Made by a program: the position numbers and the translations under genes. From positions 105,506 through 169,505 of the forward strand of contig JANXTS010000019.1 in assembly GCA_025352265.1 (NCBI GenBank): 64,000 bases of DNA, in the 5' to 3' direction. Positions within the stretch are counted from its first letter, which is position 1, and each line of letters begins with the position of its first letter. This stretch comes from Variovorax sp. (GTDB taxonomy: Bacteria > Pseudomonadota > Gammaproteobacteria > Burkholderiales > Burkholderiaceae_C). Shown here one piece after another: positions 50,189 to 59,537 of the stretch. The notes beneath the pieces were generated by a model. It saw only the letters and a list, made by a program, of their open reading frames with translations. It did not search any database and had not been told where the DNA came from.

Positions 50189-50614
50189 TCAGGCGATCAC
50201 GAGTTCGACGTCGATGTTGCCGCGAGTGGCGTTCGAGTACGGGCAAACCTGGTGAGCGGTGTCGACCAGCAGCTTCTTCTGTGCGTCGTCCAGGCCGGGC
50301 AGGGTGATGGCCAGCTTGACCGACACGCCGTAGGCTGCGCCGCCGTTCGTGGGGCCGAGTGCGACGCTGGAGTCGATCGAGACATCGTCCGGCACCTTGA
50401 CGTTGATCTTCGGGCCGACCGCCTTCATGGCGCCGATGAAGCAGGCGGCGTAGCCGACTGCGAACAGCTGCTCGGGGTTGGTGCCGGGCTTGCCCGAACC
50501 GGGCGAGCTGAGCTTGACGTCTACGGCGCCGTCGCTGGACTTGCCTGCGCCGTCGCGGCCGCCGACCGTATGGGCTTCAGCCGTGTAGAGAACCTTGTCG
50601 AGTTTGGTGGTCAT
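50189..50614 (-). CDS. ohr: Organic hydroperoxide resistance protein (Ohr/OsmC)
   Basis: YTAEAHTVGGRDGAGKSSDGAVDVKLSSPG, GYAACFIGAMK, VCPYSNATRGNIDVEL. Confidence 0.95.
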   Translation of the reverse strand: MTTKLDKVLYTAEAHTVGGRDGAGKSSDGAVDVKLSSPGSGKPGTNPEQLFAVGYAACFIGAMKAVGPKINVKVPDDVSIDSSVALGPTNGGAAYGVSVKLAITLPGLDDAQKKLLVDTAHQVCPYSNATRGNIDVELVIA

Positions 50615-50663
50615 GTGATTTCCTTTGGTTGAGGTTGAGGTTGAGGTTTGGGGAACGGAAATT

Positions 50664-51113
50664 TCAAGCGGCCTTGACGCGGTCGCGCAGCGATTGCAAT
50701 TGCTGCGTGAGCGCGACCAGTTCGGATACGGAGCACTGCGTCGCGGCCATCAGGCAGCCCGGCACCGTGGCGGCACGCGCTTTGAGCTTGCGACCCGTGG
50801 CAGTGAGCGTGACGCGCACGCGGCGCTCATCGGTTACGTCGCGAACACGTGCGACGAAACCGCTGGCTTCGAGCCGTTTGAGCAGCGGAGTGAGCGTGCC
50901 CGAGTCGAGCGAGAGGCGCTCGCCCAGCGTCGACACCATGATGTCGTCTTGCTCCCACAGGGCGAGCATCACGATGTATTGCGGGTAGGTGAGCTTCAGC
51001 TTTTCGAGCGGCGCCTTGTAGAGCCGCGTCATCGCCAGCGAGGTCGAATACACCGCGAAGCACAGCTGGTGGTCCAGCTGCTGCATGTCGACGGTGATAG
51101 TTTCGGAACGCAT
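50664..51113 (-). CDS. ohrR: MarR-family regulator (OhrR-like)
   Basis: LDHQLCFAVYSTSLAMTRLYKAPLEKLKLTYPQYIVMLALWE with the conserved N-terminal Cys region; adjacent to ohr. Confidence 0.9.
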   Translation of the reverse strand: MRSETITVDMQQLDHQLCFAVYSTSLAMTRLYKAPLEKLKLTYPQYIVMLALWEQDDIMVSTLGERLSLDSGTLTPLLKRLEASGFVARVRDVTDERRVRVTLTATGRKLKARAATVPGCLMAATQCSVSELVALTQQLQSLRDRVKAA

Positions 51114-51130
51114 GGTCGAACTATAGCGAG

Positions 51131-51158
51131 CAATTAAATTGTGCGCAATATGATTGCG
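51131..51158. promoter_or_regulatory. Candidate OhrR operators upstream of ohrR
   Basis: CAATT-A-AATTG (51131-51141) and CGCAAT-ATG-ATTGCG (51144-51158) palindromes. Confidence 0.5.
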
Positions 51159-51236
51159 ACTTACTAAACTGAAAGTGTTTGCAACCGACTGGATTTTGAG
51201 AATGCTCCGCGCCGGGGGGCGCAGAGCACCTGTCGC

Positions 51237-52565
51237 CTATGGCGCCATCAGTGCGTTCGCGATCGCATGGAACGCCGGCAGCGTCAGCGGGTCGTTGCCC
51301 GCGTTGGCAGCGATCGGGTGCGCCGCGTAGCGCACGATCACCATCTCGGCCTTCGGATCGACATAGATGCTCTGGCCATGAATGCCGCGCGCCATGTAAG
51401 CACCGTGCTCGTTGTTCGTCGACCACCACATGTCACGATAAGACCAGCCCGGCAGCAAGGTGTAACCCGCCTTCGCGAACTTGCCCTTGTCGCCGCCACC
51501 CGTGATCTCGGCAACAGCCGTCGGCGGAATGACCTGCTGCCCGTTGGCACGGCCATCGTTGCGCATCGTTTCGCCGAAGCGGGCGAGGTCGCGCAGCGTC
51601 GTGTTCAAGCCGCCGCCGCCAGACTCGGTGCCAATGCGGTCCACCATGAAGTAGGCGTCTTGCTCGGCACCGATCCGACGCCAGATCTTCTCCGAGAGGA
51701 GGTCGGCCAGTGACTGACCGGAAGCGCGGCGCAATATCCACGCGAGCACTTCGGCGTTCACTGTCTTGTAGGCAAAGCCGTCGTCGTGTGCGCCTTCCTT
51801 CTGCAGGGTTTTCAGGAAGTCGTAGAAGCTCTTGGGTCCGGCATAGCCGGGGCCTTGGGCCAACATGCCGCCTGCGCGGGCGTAGTCGAATACTTCGGCC
51901 TTCGGGTCCGCATAGTTCTCCGAATACTTCACGCCGACGGTCATGTCCATCACCTGTCGCACGGTGGCGTCGCCGTACGCGGTGTCTTTCATTTCCGGCA
52001 AATATTTCGTCACCGGCGCAGCGGGATCCAGCTTGCCTTCTGCGACCAGGATGGCGGCCAGCGTGCCGACGAACGATTTGGTCACCGACATCGCCAGGTG
52101 AGGCCGCTCGGGTGTAAGCGCGCCAAAGTACTTCTCGTAAACGACGTTGCCTTTGTGCAGCACTAGGATGCCGTCGGTGTAGGTGCGCGGCAGCATCTGG
52201 CCGAAGGTCATCGGCTCGCCACCCATAGCCGTGAAGGCTATGCCGTCGAGCTCGCGCGGCTTTGCGGGCAGGGGGCTCGGTGCACCGCTGCCGCGCCAGA
52301 CGTTGGCGGTCGGTACGGTCTCGCGCACATGCGAGAAGCTCCAGCGGTTGCGTGGAAAGGCGCCACCCATCGGGTTGTCGAAGGTGATCAGCTTGTCGGG
52401 CGCGGGCGGAAAGCCCTGCATCCAGCCGAGCGCGCCGACCGAGGTGGCCGCCGGATCGGGCAATGGTGCGGGCGCCGGTTGAGCAGTAGCTTCGGTCACG
52501 ATAAAAATTCCGAAAAGGCCAGCGAGCGCCAGGGCGGCGAGTCCAGTGCGACAAAAAATAACCAT
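51237..52565 (-). CDS. Beta-lactamase-related serine hydrolase (class C fold)
   Basis: Signal peptide; MSVTKSFVGTLAAILV (SxxK). Confidence 0.88.
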   Translation of the reverse strand: MVIFCRTGLAALALAGLFGIFIVTEATAQPAPAPLPDPAATSVGALGWMQGFPPAPDKLITFDNPMGGAFPRNRWSFSHVRETVPTANVWRGSGAPSPLPAKPRELDGIAFTAMGGEPMTFGQMLPRTYTDGILVLHKGNVVYEKYFGALTPERPHLAMSVTKSFVGTLAAILVAEGKLDPAAPVTKYLPEMKDTAYGDATVRQVMDMTVGVKYSENYADPKAEVFDYARAGGMLAQGPGYAGPKSFYDFLKTLQKEGAHDDGFAYKTVNAEVLAWILRRASGQSLADLLSEKIWRRIGAEQDAYFMVDRIGTESGGGGLNTTLRDLARFGETMRNDGRANGQQVIPPTAVAEITGGGDKGKFAKAGYTLLPGWSYRDMWWSTNNEHGAYMARGIHGQSIYVDPKAEMVIVRYAAHPIAANAGNDPLTLPAFHAIANALMAP

Positions 52566-52579
52566 GAAGCGTCTCCGGT

Positions 52580-53395
52580 TCAGCGGCCGTTGAAGCGCGA
52601 TGGCCGCCGCTCGACGAACGAGCGCACACCTTCTGCAGCGTCTTCGCTGTTCGACAGTCGCTTCTGGGTCTCGATGAATTCGGCGACCGCAGCCGCCGGA
52701 CCTTCCTCGACCGCTTTGAGAATGTTCAGCCGTGTGGCGACCACGGCAAGCGGCGCCTGCGCTGCAATGCGTTGCGCAATGACCAACGCCTCGGTGAGCT
52801 CCTGACCCGCCGGCACTACCTTCTGCACGAAATTCAGGCGATAGGCCTCGACACTGCCGAACTCATCCGCCGTCAGCAGATGCAGCATCGCGTTGCCCAG
52901 GCCGGCGCGCTCGGCCATCCGCAACGTGGCACCGCCGGTCGCCATGATCCCGCGCTGCACTTCGAGCTGCGAAAAGCGGCAGTTATCTGCCGCGACCACG
53001 ATGTCTGCGCCAAGCATCAGCTCGATGCCCACTGTGAAGCAGATGCCCTTGACTGCCACCACCATCGGTTTGGTGCGCCGACGGTAGCCCGGCAAGCCGA
53101 AGTCGTGCGGCTCGACCAGGCCTTCAGGCACCGCCTTTTCGCCGCGCTTCATGTACTCGGTGATGAGCGGCAGGTCGAGCCCGGCGGTGAAGTGATCGCC
53201 GAAGGCATGCAGCACGCCGACGCGCAAGGCAGGGTCGTCGTCGAGCCGCGTGTACGCCTCGGCGAGCTGCCTGAACATGGGCGGCGTCCAGCCGTTGCGC
53301 TTGGCTGGCCGGTTGATGCCGATCAGTAAAACGTGGCCTTCGACCTGCGTGTCGATGCAGCCTTCGGCGGGAGGTGTGGTGGCAACAACGTTCAT
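52580..53395 (-). CDS. Enoyl-CoA hydratase/isomerase family protein
   Basis: Crotonase fold: LIGINRPAKRNGW, FGDHFTAGLDLPLI, IELMLGADIVVAADNCRF. Confidence 0.9.
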   Translation of the reverse strand: MNVVATTPPAEGCIDTQVEGHVLLIGINRPAKRNGWTPPMFRQLAEAYTRLDDDPALRVGVLHAFGDHFTAGLDLPLITEYMKRGEKAVPEGLVEPHDFGLPGYRRRTKPMVVAVKGICFTVGIELMLGADIVVAADNCRFSQLEVQRGIMATGGATLRMAERAGLGNAMLHLLTADEFGSVEAYRLNFVQKVVPAGQELTEALVIAQRIAAQAPLAVVATRLNILKAVEEGPAAAVAEFIETQKRLSNSEDAAEGVRSFVERRPSRFNGR

Positions 53396-53427
53396 TTTTT
53401 GTATCTCCGTTTTTATATTGTTGTTGC

Positions 53428-54276
53428 TCAGTAAGCGTAGACGCCGCGCTTCGTCTTGCGGCCGAGCTGACCCGCTGCGACCATTTCCTTTAGCAGCGGA
53501 CATGGCCTGTACTTGGAGTCGCCGAATTGCGCGAGGTACACCTCCATCACCGCCAGGCACACGTCGAGCCCGATCATGTCGGCCAACGCGAGCGGACCGA
53601 TCGGCTGGTTGCAGCCCAGCTTCATGCCGTCGTCGATGTCTTCGGCTGTCGCGAGTCCTTCGGCCAGCACGAAAAAGGCTTCGTTGATCATCGGCACCAG
53701 GATGCGATTGACCACGAAACCGGGCGCGTTTTTGACGGTGATCGGTGACTTGCCCAACCTCACGGCGAGTGCCTTGACTGCGTCGTGCGTTTCGTCGCTG
53801 GTGAGGTAGCCGCGAATGATTTCAACCAGCGCCATCATCGGCACCGGGTTGAAGAAGTGCATGCCGATGAAGCGTTCCGGGCGCGACGTGGCGGCTGCCA
53901 GTTGCGTGATCGAAATCGACGAGGTGTTCGACGCGATGATCACGTCGGGAGCGAGCAATTCGTCGACCTGCTTCAGGATCTTGAACTTGAGCGCTTCATT
54001 CTCGGTCGCGGCTTCGATCACCAGCTGCGCGCTCTTCAGTTCCGCGTAGTCGGTCGAGCCCTTGATGAGCGCGAGCGCGGCGTCCTTTTGCGCAGCCGTC
54101 AACTTCTCTTTCTTGATCAGCCTGTCGAGGCTGCTCGCCACTGTCGCCATGCCCTTGTCGACTGCGGCCTGTGCAATGTCGACCATCACGACGTTGACGC
54201 CCGCCACTGCGCAGGCCTGCGCGATGCCGTTGCCCATGGTGCCGGCGCCGATGATGCCGACGGTCTGAATCGCCAT
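53428..54276 (-). CDS. 3-hydroxybutyryl-CoA dehydrogenase
   Basis: VGIIGAGTMGNGIAQACAVAGVNVVMVDI, GMHFFNPVPMMALVEII. Confidence 0.94.
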   Translation of the reverse strand: MAIQTVGIIGAGTMGNGIAQACAVAGVNVVMVDIAQAAVDKGMATVASSLDRLIKKEKLTAAQKDAALALIKGSTDYAELKSAQLVIEAATENEALKFKILKQVDELLAPDVIIASNTSSISITQLAAATSRPERFIGMHFFNPVPMMALVEIIRGYLTSDETHDAVKALAVRLGKSPITVKNAPGFVVNRILVPMINEAFFVLAEGLATAEDIDDGMKLGCNQPIGPLALADMIGLDVCLAVMEVYLAQFGDSKYRPCPLLKEMVAAGQLGRKTKRGVYAY

Positions 54277-54381
54277 TTGAAAACTCCTCGATGTGTAGGG
54301 AAAAAATGTCTGAAGGACGCGCCCAGCCAAAGCGCGCCGATGGACCTCATTGTGGAACACGCGGTGATTTAAAGTTGTCGC

Positions 54382-55608
54382 ATGACCATCATCGGCACGC
54401 CTCTTTCTCCTTCTGCAACCCGCGTCATGCTGCTCGGCTCCGGCGAGCTCGGCAAGGAGGTGCTGATCGCCTTGCAGCGCCTCGGCGTCGAGACCATTGC
54501 GGTCGATCGCTATGCCGACGCGCCCGGACAGCAGGTCGCGCACCACGCGCGCACCATCACGATGAGCGACGCGGCGGCGCTCAAGGCGCTGATCGAGGCG
54601 GAGAAGCCCGATATCGTGGTGCCCGAGATCGAAGCGATCGCCACGCACATGCTGCAGGAGCTCGAGGATGCCGGCGTGGTGCGCGTCATTCCGACCGCGC
54701 GGGCGGCGCGCCTCACGATGGACCGCGAGGGCATTCGCCGCCTGGCTGCGGAAACGCTGGGCGTGCCGACCAGTCCGTACAAGTTTTGCGACTCGCTCGC
54801 CGAGCTGCAGGCGGCCATCGATGGAGAGCACGGAAAAGCGATCGGCTATCCCTGCATCGTCAAGCCGGTCATGAGCAGTTCCGGCAAGGGCCAGAGCAAG
54901 ATCGATGGCCCGGCCGATGTCCAAGAAGCGTGGGACCACGCCATGGCCGGTGGCCGCGTGAGTCACGGGCGGGTGATCGTCGAAGGCTTCATCGACTTCG
55001 ACTACGAGATCACGTTACTGACCGTGCGTGCACGTGGCGCAGACGCTGAATCAGGCGTGATCGAAACGACTTTCTGCGAACCGATAGGCCATGTTCAAGT
55101 AAGTGGCGACTACGTCGAAAGCTGGCAGCCGCACCCGATGGCGCCAGCCGCCTTGCTGAAAGCCCAGCAGATTGCCGAAGCCGTGACGTCCGACCTCGGC
55201 GGTCAGGGCTTGTTCGGCGTCGAGCTGTTCGTCAAGGGGGATGAAGTGTGGTTCAGCGAAGTCAGCCCCCGACCGCACGACACCGGCATGGTGACGATGG
55301 CGACCCAGTGGCAAAACGAGTTCGAGCTGCACGCACGCGCCATTCTCGGAATGCCGGTCGACACCACGCTGAAAAGCGCGGGTGCCAGCGCGGTGATCTA
55401 CGGCGGTGTCGACGCGACCGGGATCGTGTTCGACGGCGTGGCCAATGCGCTGCAAGTGCCTGGGTCGGACATCCGGCTCTTCGGCAAGCCTGAGAGCTTC
55501 GTCAAGCGGCGCATGGGCGTGGCGCTGGTGCATGCGGCCGATGTGGCCACGGCGCGGCTGCTGGCGAAGGAGGCGGCTTCGCGGGTCAAGCCGCGTAAGG
55601 CTGCGTAA
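54382..55608 (+). CDS. purT: Formate-dependent phosphoribosylglycinamide formyltransferase
   Basis: [34 protein letters not shown]-grasp signatures. Confidence 0.96.
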   Translation: MTIIGTPLSPSATRVMLLGSGELGKEVLIALQRLGVETIAVDRYADAPGQQVAHHARTITMSDAAALKALIEAEKPDIVVPEIEAIATHMLQELEDAGVVRVIPTARAARLTMDREGIRRLAAETLGVPTSPYKFCDSLAELQAAIDGEHGKAIGYPCIVKPVMSSSGKGQSKIDGPADVQEAWDHAMAGGRVSHGRVIVEGFIDFDYEITLLTVRARGADAESGVIETTFCEPIGHVQVSGDYVESWQPHPMAPAALLKAQQIAEAVTSDLGGQGLFGVELFVKGDEVWFSEVSPRPHDTGMVTMATQWQNEFELHARAILGMPVDTTLKSAGASAVIYGGVDATGIVFDGVANALQVPGSDIRLFGKPESFVKRRMGVALVHAADVATARLLAKEAASRVKPRKAA

Positions 55609-55680
55609 GGCCGCGTGACGCATAGCCGCATGAATTGGCCAGGGACGCTAAAGTTCGAAAAAACCAACCGAGACCTTCGC

Positions 55681-56619
55681 ATGCTGCATCCCCAAGCCCG
55701 CGCACTGATGGATCTGATGGCCGAACGCGGCGTGCCACCGACCCATACCCTGTCCCCCGCGGAGGCGCGCTCCTTCTACCGCGAGCGGCGCAACTTCACG
55801 CAACCCGAACCGCAAGAGGTCGCCGAAGCGTGCGACCTGAAAGCCGCTGGCCCGCAAGGCGATATCCCGCTGCGCCTGTATCGGCCGCTGGGTTCTGCCG
55901 CCACAACTGTGCTGCCAGTGCTCGTGTATTACCACGGAGGGGGTTGGGTGATAGGCGACCTCGACACCCACGATGCGCTGTGCCGCGAGCTGGCCAACGC
56001 GGCCGGTTGCGCGGTCGTCGCGGTCGACTATCGAATGGGTCCGGAGCATCGCTTTCCGGCCGCAGTCGACGATGTGCTGGTCGCTACCCGCTGGGTGAGC
56101 ACGCAGGCCGGTGCGTTGAAGCTAGATGCCACCCGCCTCGCGGTAGGCGGTGACAGCGCTGGTGGCAATCTGGCCGCGGTGGTCGCACTGGCAGCCCGCG
56201 ATGCCGGTGATTTGCCAATTGCATTCCAGCTGTTGATCTACCCCGCGACCGACATGCGCCGCGGCCACGCCTCGCACACCACCAACGGCGATGGTTACGT
56301 GTTGACGCGCGACACGCTCGCGTACTTTCACGATCACTACATCACCGACCCTGCGCACGATCTCGATTGGCGCGCCTCGCCGCTGCTGCACACCGATCTG
56401 TCGGGGTTGCCACCCGCGTTGGTGATCACCGCCGGCTACGATCCGCTGCGCGACGAGGGCCTGGACTACGCCCGTGCGCTGACTGAGGCCGGCAACCGCG
56501 CAAGCTGCGTTTGTTTCGAGCGGCAGATCCACGGTTTCATCACCATGGGCCGCGTGCTCGACGAGGCGCATACGGCAGTGGCACTTTGCGCGGCAGAGCT
56601 CCGGCGCGTGCTTAGGTAA
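55681..56619 (+). CDS. Alpha/beta hydrolase, HSL-type esterase
   Basis: YYHGGGWVIGDLDTHD, GDSAGGNLAAVV. Confidence 0.93.
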   Translation: MLHPQARALMDLMAERGVPPTHTLSPAEARSFYRERRNFTQPEPQEVAEACDLKAAGPQGDIPLRLYRPLGSAATTVLPVLVYYHGGGWVIGDLDTHDALCRELANAAGCAVVAVDYRMGPEHRFPAAVDDVLVATRWVSTQAGALKLDATRLAVGGDSAGGNLAAVVALAARDAGDLPIAFQLLIYPATDMRRGHASHTTNGDGYVLTRDTLAYFHDHYITDPAHDLDWRASPLLHTDLSGLPPALVITAGYDPLRDEGLDYARALTEAGNRASCVCFERQIHGFITMGRVLDEAHTAVALCAAELRRVLR

Positions 56620-56673
56620 TCCCGGACTTGTTCGGCACTTCTACCCGTTAGCGCGCCAGATCGTCCCAGACGC

Positions 56674-56700
56674 AAAAAAGGCTCCGAAAGGAGCCTTTCT
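56674..56700. terminator. Bidirectional rho-independent terminator
   Basis: AAAAAAGGCTCC-GAAA-GGAGCCTTTCT between convergent genes. Confidence 0.85.
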
Positions 56701-56732
56701 ATTTATTGCGTGAGCAACCGAGCTGCGAGAGC

Positions 56733-57170
56733 TTAGTAACCGCCGCGGCTTCCGCCGCCGCCGCCACCACCGTAGCCGCCGCCACCACCGCTGCGGCCAC
56801 CACCGCCGCCGCCACCACCGTAGCCGCCACCGCCACCGCCGGCGCCGCCGCCACCGCCGTATCCACCGCCACCGCCGCTACGGCCGCCGCCGCCGCCAAA
56901 ACCGCCGCCGGCTGGGCGTGGTTCCATCGGACGTGCTTCGTTCACAGTCAGAGCGCGACCGTCGAGCGAATGACCATTCATGCCTTCGATGGCAGCCAAC
57001 GCTTCAGCGTCGGTACCCATTTCGACGAAGCCGAAGCCCTTCGAACGGCCGGTGTCACGTTCCATCATGACCTTGGCGGATGCGACTGAACCGTACTGGC
57101 CGAAGGCCTGCTCGAGGTCGTTGTCACGGATATTGTAGGACAGATTGCCTACGTAGAGTTTCTTGCCCAT
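56733..57170 (-). CDS. Glycine-rich RRM RNA-binding protein
   Basis: RNP motifs KLYVGNLS and KGFGFVEM; Gly-rich tail. Confidence 0.95.
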   Translation of the reverse strand: MGKKLYVGNLSYNIRDNDLEQAFGQYGSVASAKVMMERDTGRSKGFGFVEMGTDAEALAAIEGMNGHSLDGRALTVNEARPMEPRPAGGGFGGGGGRSGGGGGYGGGGGAGGGGGGYGGGGGGGGRSGGGGGYGGGGGGGSRGGY

Positions 57171-57348
57171 GGAGGGACTCCTAATTCAAACCAACAAAAC
57201 AAAGCGATGGAGTCCCAGAATCACAACAAACAAAGGCGCTGTGGCGCGAAACTGACCGATCACCGGATCACGTGCTCACAAAATAAATTGCTTACACGTC
57301 GACAGATTATCCGCCTGATTTGAAGTTTGGGGGCGAAATCGTGTTTTA

Positions 57349-57582
57349 TTAATCGATCCGGCGCGGCACGGCGCGATTTCGCAACGGTTTCAGCAGGTCC
57401 GAGAGCCCGTTGTGGTCGATTTCATGCATCAGTGCTAGTAGACGGCCAATTTCGCCGGTGGGAAATCCCTCGCGGGCGAACCAAGTGAGGTAGTTTCCGG
57501 GTAAATCGGCGATCAACTTGCCTTTGTGTTTGCCAAAGGGCATTTCCAGCGTGACAAGCCGTTCCAGGTCATCGGGCTTCAT
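57349..57582 (-). CDS. DUF3820 family protein
   Basis: MPFGKHKGKLIADLPGNYLTWFAREGFP. Confidence 0.88.
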   Translation of the reverse strand: MKPDDLERLVTLEMPFGKHKGKLIADLPGNYLTWFAREGFPTGEIGRLLALMHEIDHNGLSDLLKPLRNRAVPRRID

Positions 57583-57590
57583 GTGTCTTG

Positions 57591-57986
57591 CTACCCTCCG
57601 CTGCGTTTGACGGTGCGGCCCTGCTTCACTAGCGCGGCGATGACGACATCGCGATGATCGCCCTGAATTTCAATGACGCCGTCTTTCACCGTGCCACCCG
57701 AGCCGCAAGACGCCTTGAGCTGTTTTGCCAGTAACGCCAAAGCATCGGCAGCGAGCTCCAGGCCTTTGATGAGTGTGACGCCCTTGCCTTTGCGCCCCTT
57801 GGTTTCGTGCGATACACGCACAATGCCATCGGTAGGCGGTGGTGATGCCTTCGCCTGACCGCACACGCAAGATGCGACTGCCTGACTGCAATCGGGACAG
57901 ATGCGGCCGGCATCTGTGGAGTAGACAAGTCTGCTCGAGGATGCAACGGGTGTGCCGGATTTTGTGGCGGACATGGCATCGGACAT
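57591..57986 (-). CDS. SUI1/YciH-type translation initiation factor with N-terminal Cys motif
   Basis: KGRKGKGVTLIKGLELAADALALLAKQLKASCGSGGTVKDGVIEIQGDHRDVV. Confidence 0.9.
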   Translation of the reverse strand: MSDAMSATKSGTPVASSSRLVYSTDAGRICPDCSQAVASCVCGQAKASPPPTDGIVRVSHETKGRKGKGVTLIKGLELAADALALLAKQLKASCGSGGTVKDGVIEIQGDHRDVVIAALVKQGRTVKRSGG

Positions 57987-58111
57987 GACGTTGCGCTTGA
58001 TCATTTCAACGGTTCTTTCGGTGGCGCTTCGGTACTTCGGTCTCTTCCAGTTCTTCGCTCACGCTTTTTGTTCGCGAATTTCGTTTTCATTTTTATCAGC
58101 ACGCTGACCTC

Positions 58112-59404
58112 ATGCCATTTTCCTCATTGGGCTTGATCCCCGCCCTCGTACGCGCTGCGACTGAGCTGGGCTACGCCACGCCAACGCCGATTCAGTCGGC
58201 CACGATCCCGCCGATTTTGCAGGGCTGCGACGTGCTCGGTTCGGCCCAAACCGGCTCGGGCAAGACGGCGGCGTTTGCTTTGCCCATGCTGCAGCGTCTC
58301 GCCGCCCAACAGCATCACACGCCGCGTCGCTTGCGGGCACTCGTATTGGTACCCACGCGCGAGCTCGCGGCCCAGGTCGGCGAGGCGCTGCGCAACCTGG
58401 CGCAGCATCTCCCCGAGCCGCTGCGCATTGCCATCGCCTTTGGCGGCGTGTCGATCAATCCGCAAATGATGGGCTTGCGGGGCGGCGCCGACATCATGGT
58501 CGCCACGCCGGGTCGGCTGCTCGACCTCGTCGCGCACAACGCCCTGAAGCTGGGTTCTGTCACAACGCTCGTGCTTGACGAGGCCGACCGTCTGTTCGAT
58601 CTCGGCTTTGCCGAAGAGCTCGGGGCCATCCTCGCGATGCTGCCCGCCGCGCGGCAAAACCTGCTGTTTTCGGCGACCTTTCCAGCCGCGATCCAAGGGC
58701 TTGCCGACAGCCTGCTGCGCGATCCGGTCCGCGTCGAGGTGCAGGGTGTGGCGGGCACCGAGCCAGCCATCGTGCAGCGTGCCATCGAGGTCGACGCCAA
58801 CCGCCGCACTCAGTTGTTGCGACACCTCATCAAGGAAAGCAAATGGGAGCGCGTGCTGGTGTTCGTTGCGACCCAGCATGCCGCGCAGACGGTGGCGGAA
58901 AAGCTCTACAAGAACGGCGTCTACGCCGTGCCGTTTCATGGTGACATCGCCCAGGGCACGCGTACCGACATCCTGGCGCAGTTCAAGGACAGCCGATGGG
59001 ACGTGGTTGTCGCCACCGATCTGGCGGCGCGCGGCCTGGATATCGCTGACCTGCCGGTGGTCGTCAATTACGACTTGCCACGGTCACCGGTCGACTACAC
59101 ACACCGCATCGGGCGGACCGGACGAGCCGGTGAAACCGGGGTGGCGATCAGCTTCGTCACGGCCGAAAACGCAGCGCACTTCAGCCTGATCGAAAAGCGC
59201 CAAGGCTTGAGCTTGCCGCGAGAGCGCATCGAGGGCTTCGAGCCGACCGAGGCAGCGGTCGCGGTCCTGGAGGCAGTGGCCATCGCTGCGCCAACGTCGA
59301 GCACGGGCGGCATCAAGGGCAAGCGGCCGAGCAAGAAGGACAAGCTTCGCGCCGCGGCAGCGCAGGCAGCGGGCGCTCCCGTCGTCGACGTACCGCAAGA
59401 CTGA
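58112..59404 (+). CDS. DEAD-box RNA helicase (RhlE-like)
   Basis: AQTGSGKTAAF, LDEADRLFD, HRIGRTGRAGETG. Confidence 0.94.
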   Translation: MPFSSLGLIPALVRAATELGYATPTPIQSATIPPILQGCDVLGSAQTGSGKTAAFALPMLQRLAAQQHHTPRRLRALVLVPTRELAAQVGEALRNLAQHLPEPLRIAIAFGGVSINPQMMGLRGGADIMVATPGRLLDLVAHNALKLGSVTTLVLDEADRLFDLGFAEELGAILAMLPAARQNLLFSATFPAAIQGLADSLLRDPVRVEVQGVAGTEPAIVQRAIEVDANRRTQLLRHLIKESKWERVLVFVATQHAAQTVAEKLYKNGVYAVPFHGDIAQGTRTDILAQFKDSRWDVVVATDLAARGLDIADLPVVVNYDLPRSPVDYTHRIGRTGRAGETGVAISFVTAENAAHFSLIEKRQGLSLPRERIEGFEPTEAAVAVLEAVAIAAPTSSTGGIKGKRPSKKDKLRAAAAQAAGAPVVDVPQD

Positions 59405-59430
59405 CGGGCACGCCAGGCAGGCGGCCAAAA

Positions 59431-59461
59431 AAAAGGCATGGGCGCAGTGCCCATGCCTTTT
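59431..59461. terminator. Rho-independent terminator
   Basis: AAAAGGCATGGGC-gcagt-GCCCATGCCTTTT. Confidence 0.85.
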
Positions 59462-59537
59462 CTCATTTGCAGACCCTCACGGTCTGCCGCAGTGCATGCC
59501 GCGCGGGGCGGCACCTACAGCGCGGTCTTGTTCGGTA

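Noticed and set aside
57171-57345. Cold-shock-like RNA thermometer in the RRM gene leader
   Set aside because: The leader is long and A-rich but no convincing structure could be established by eye.
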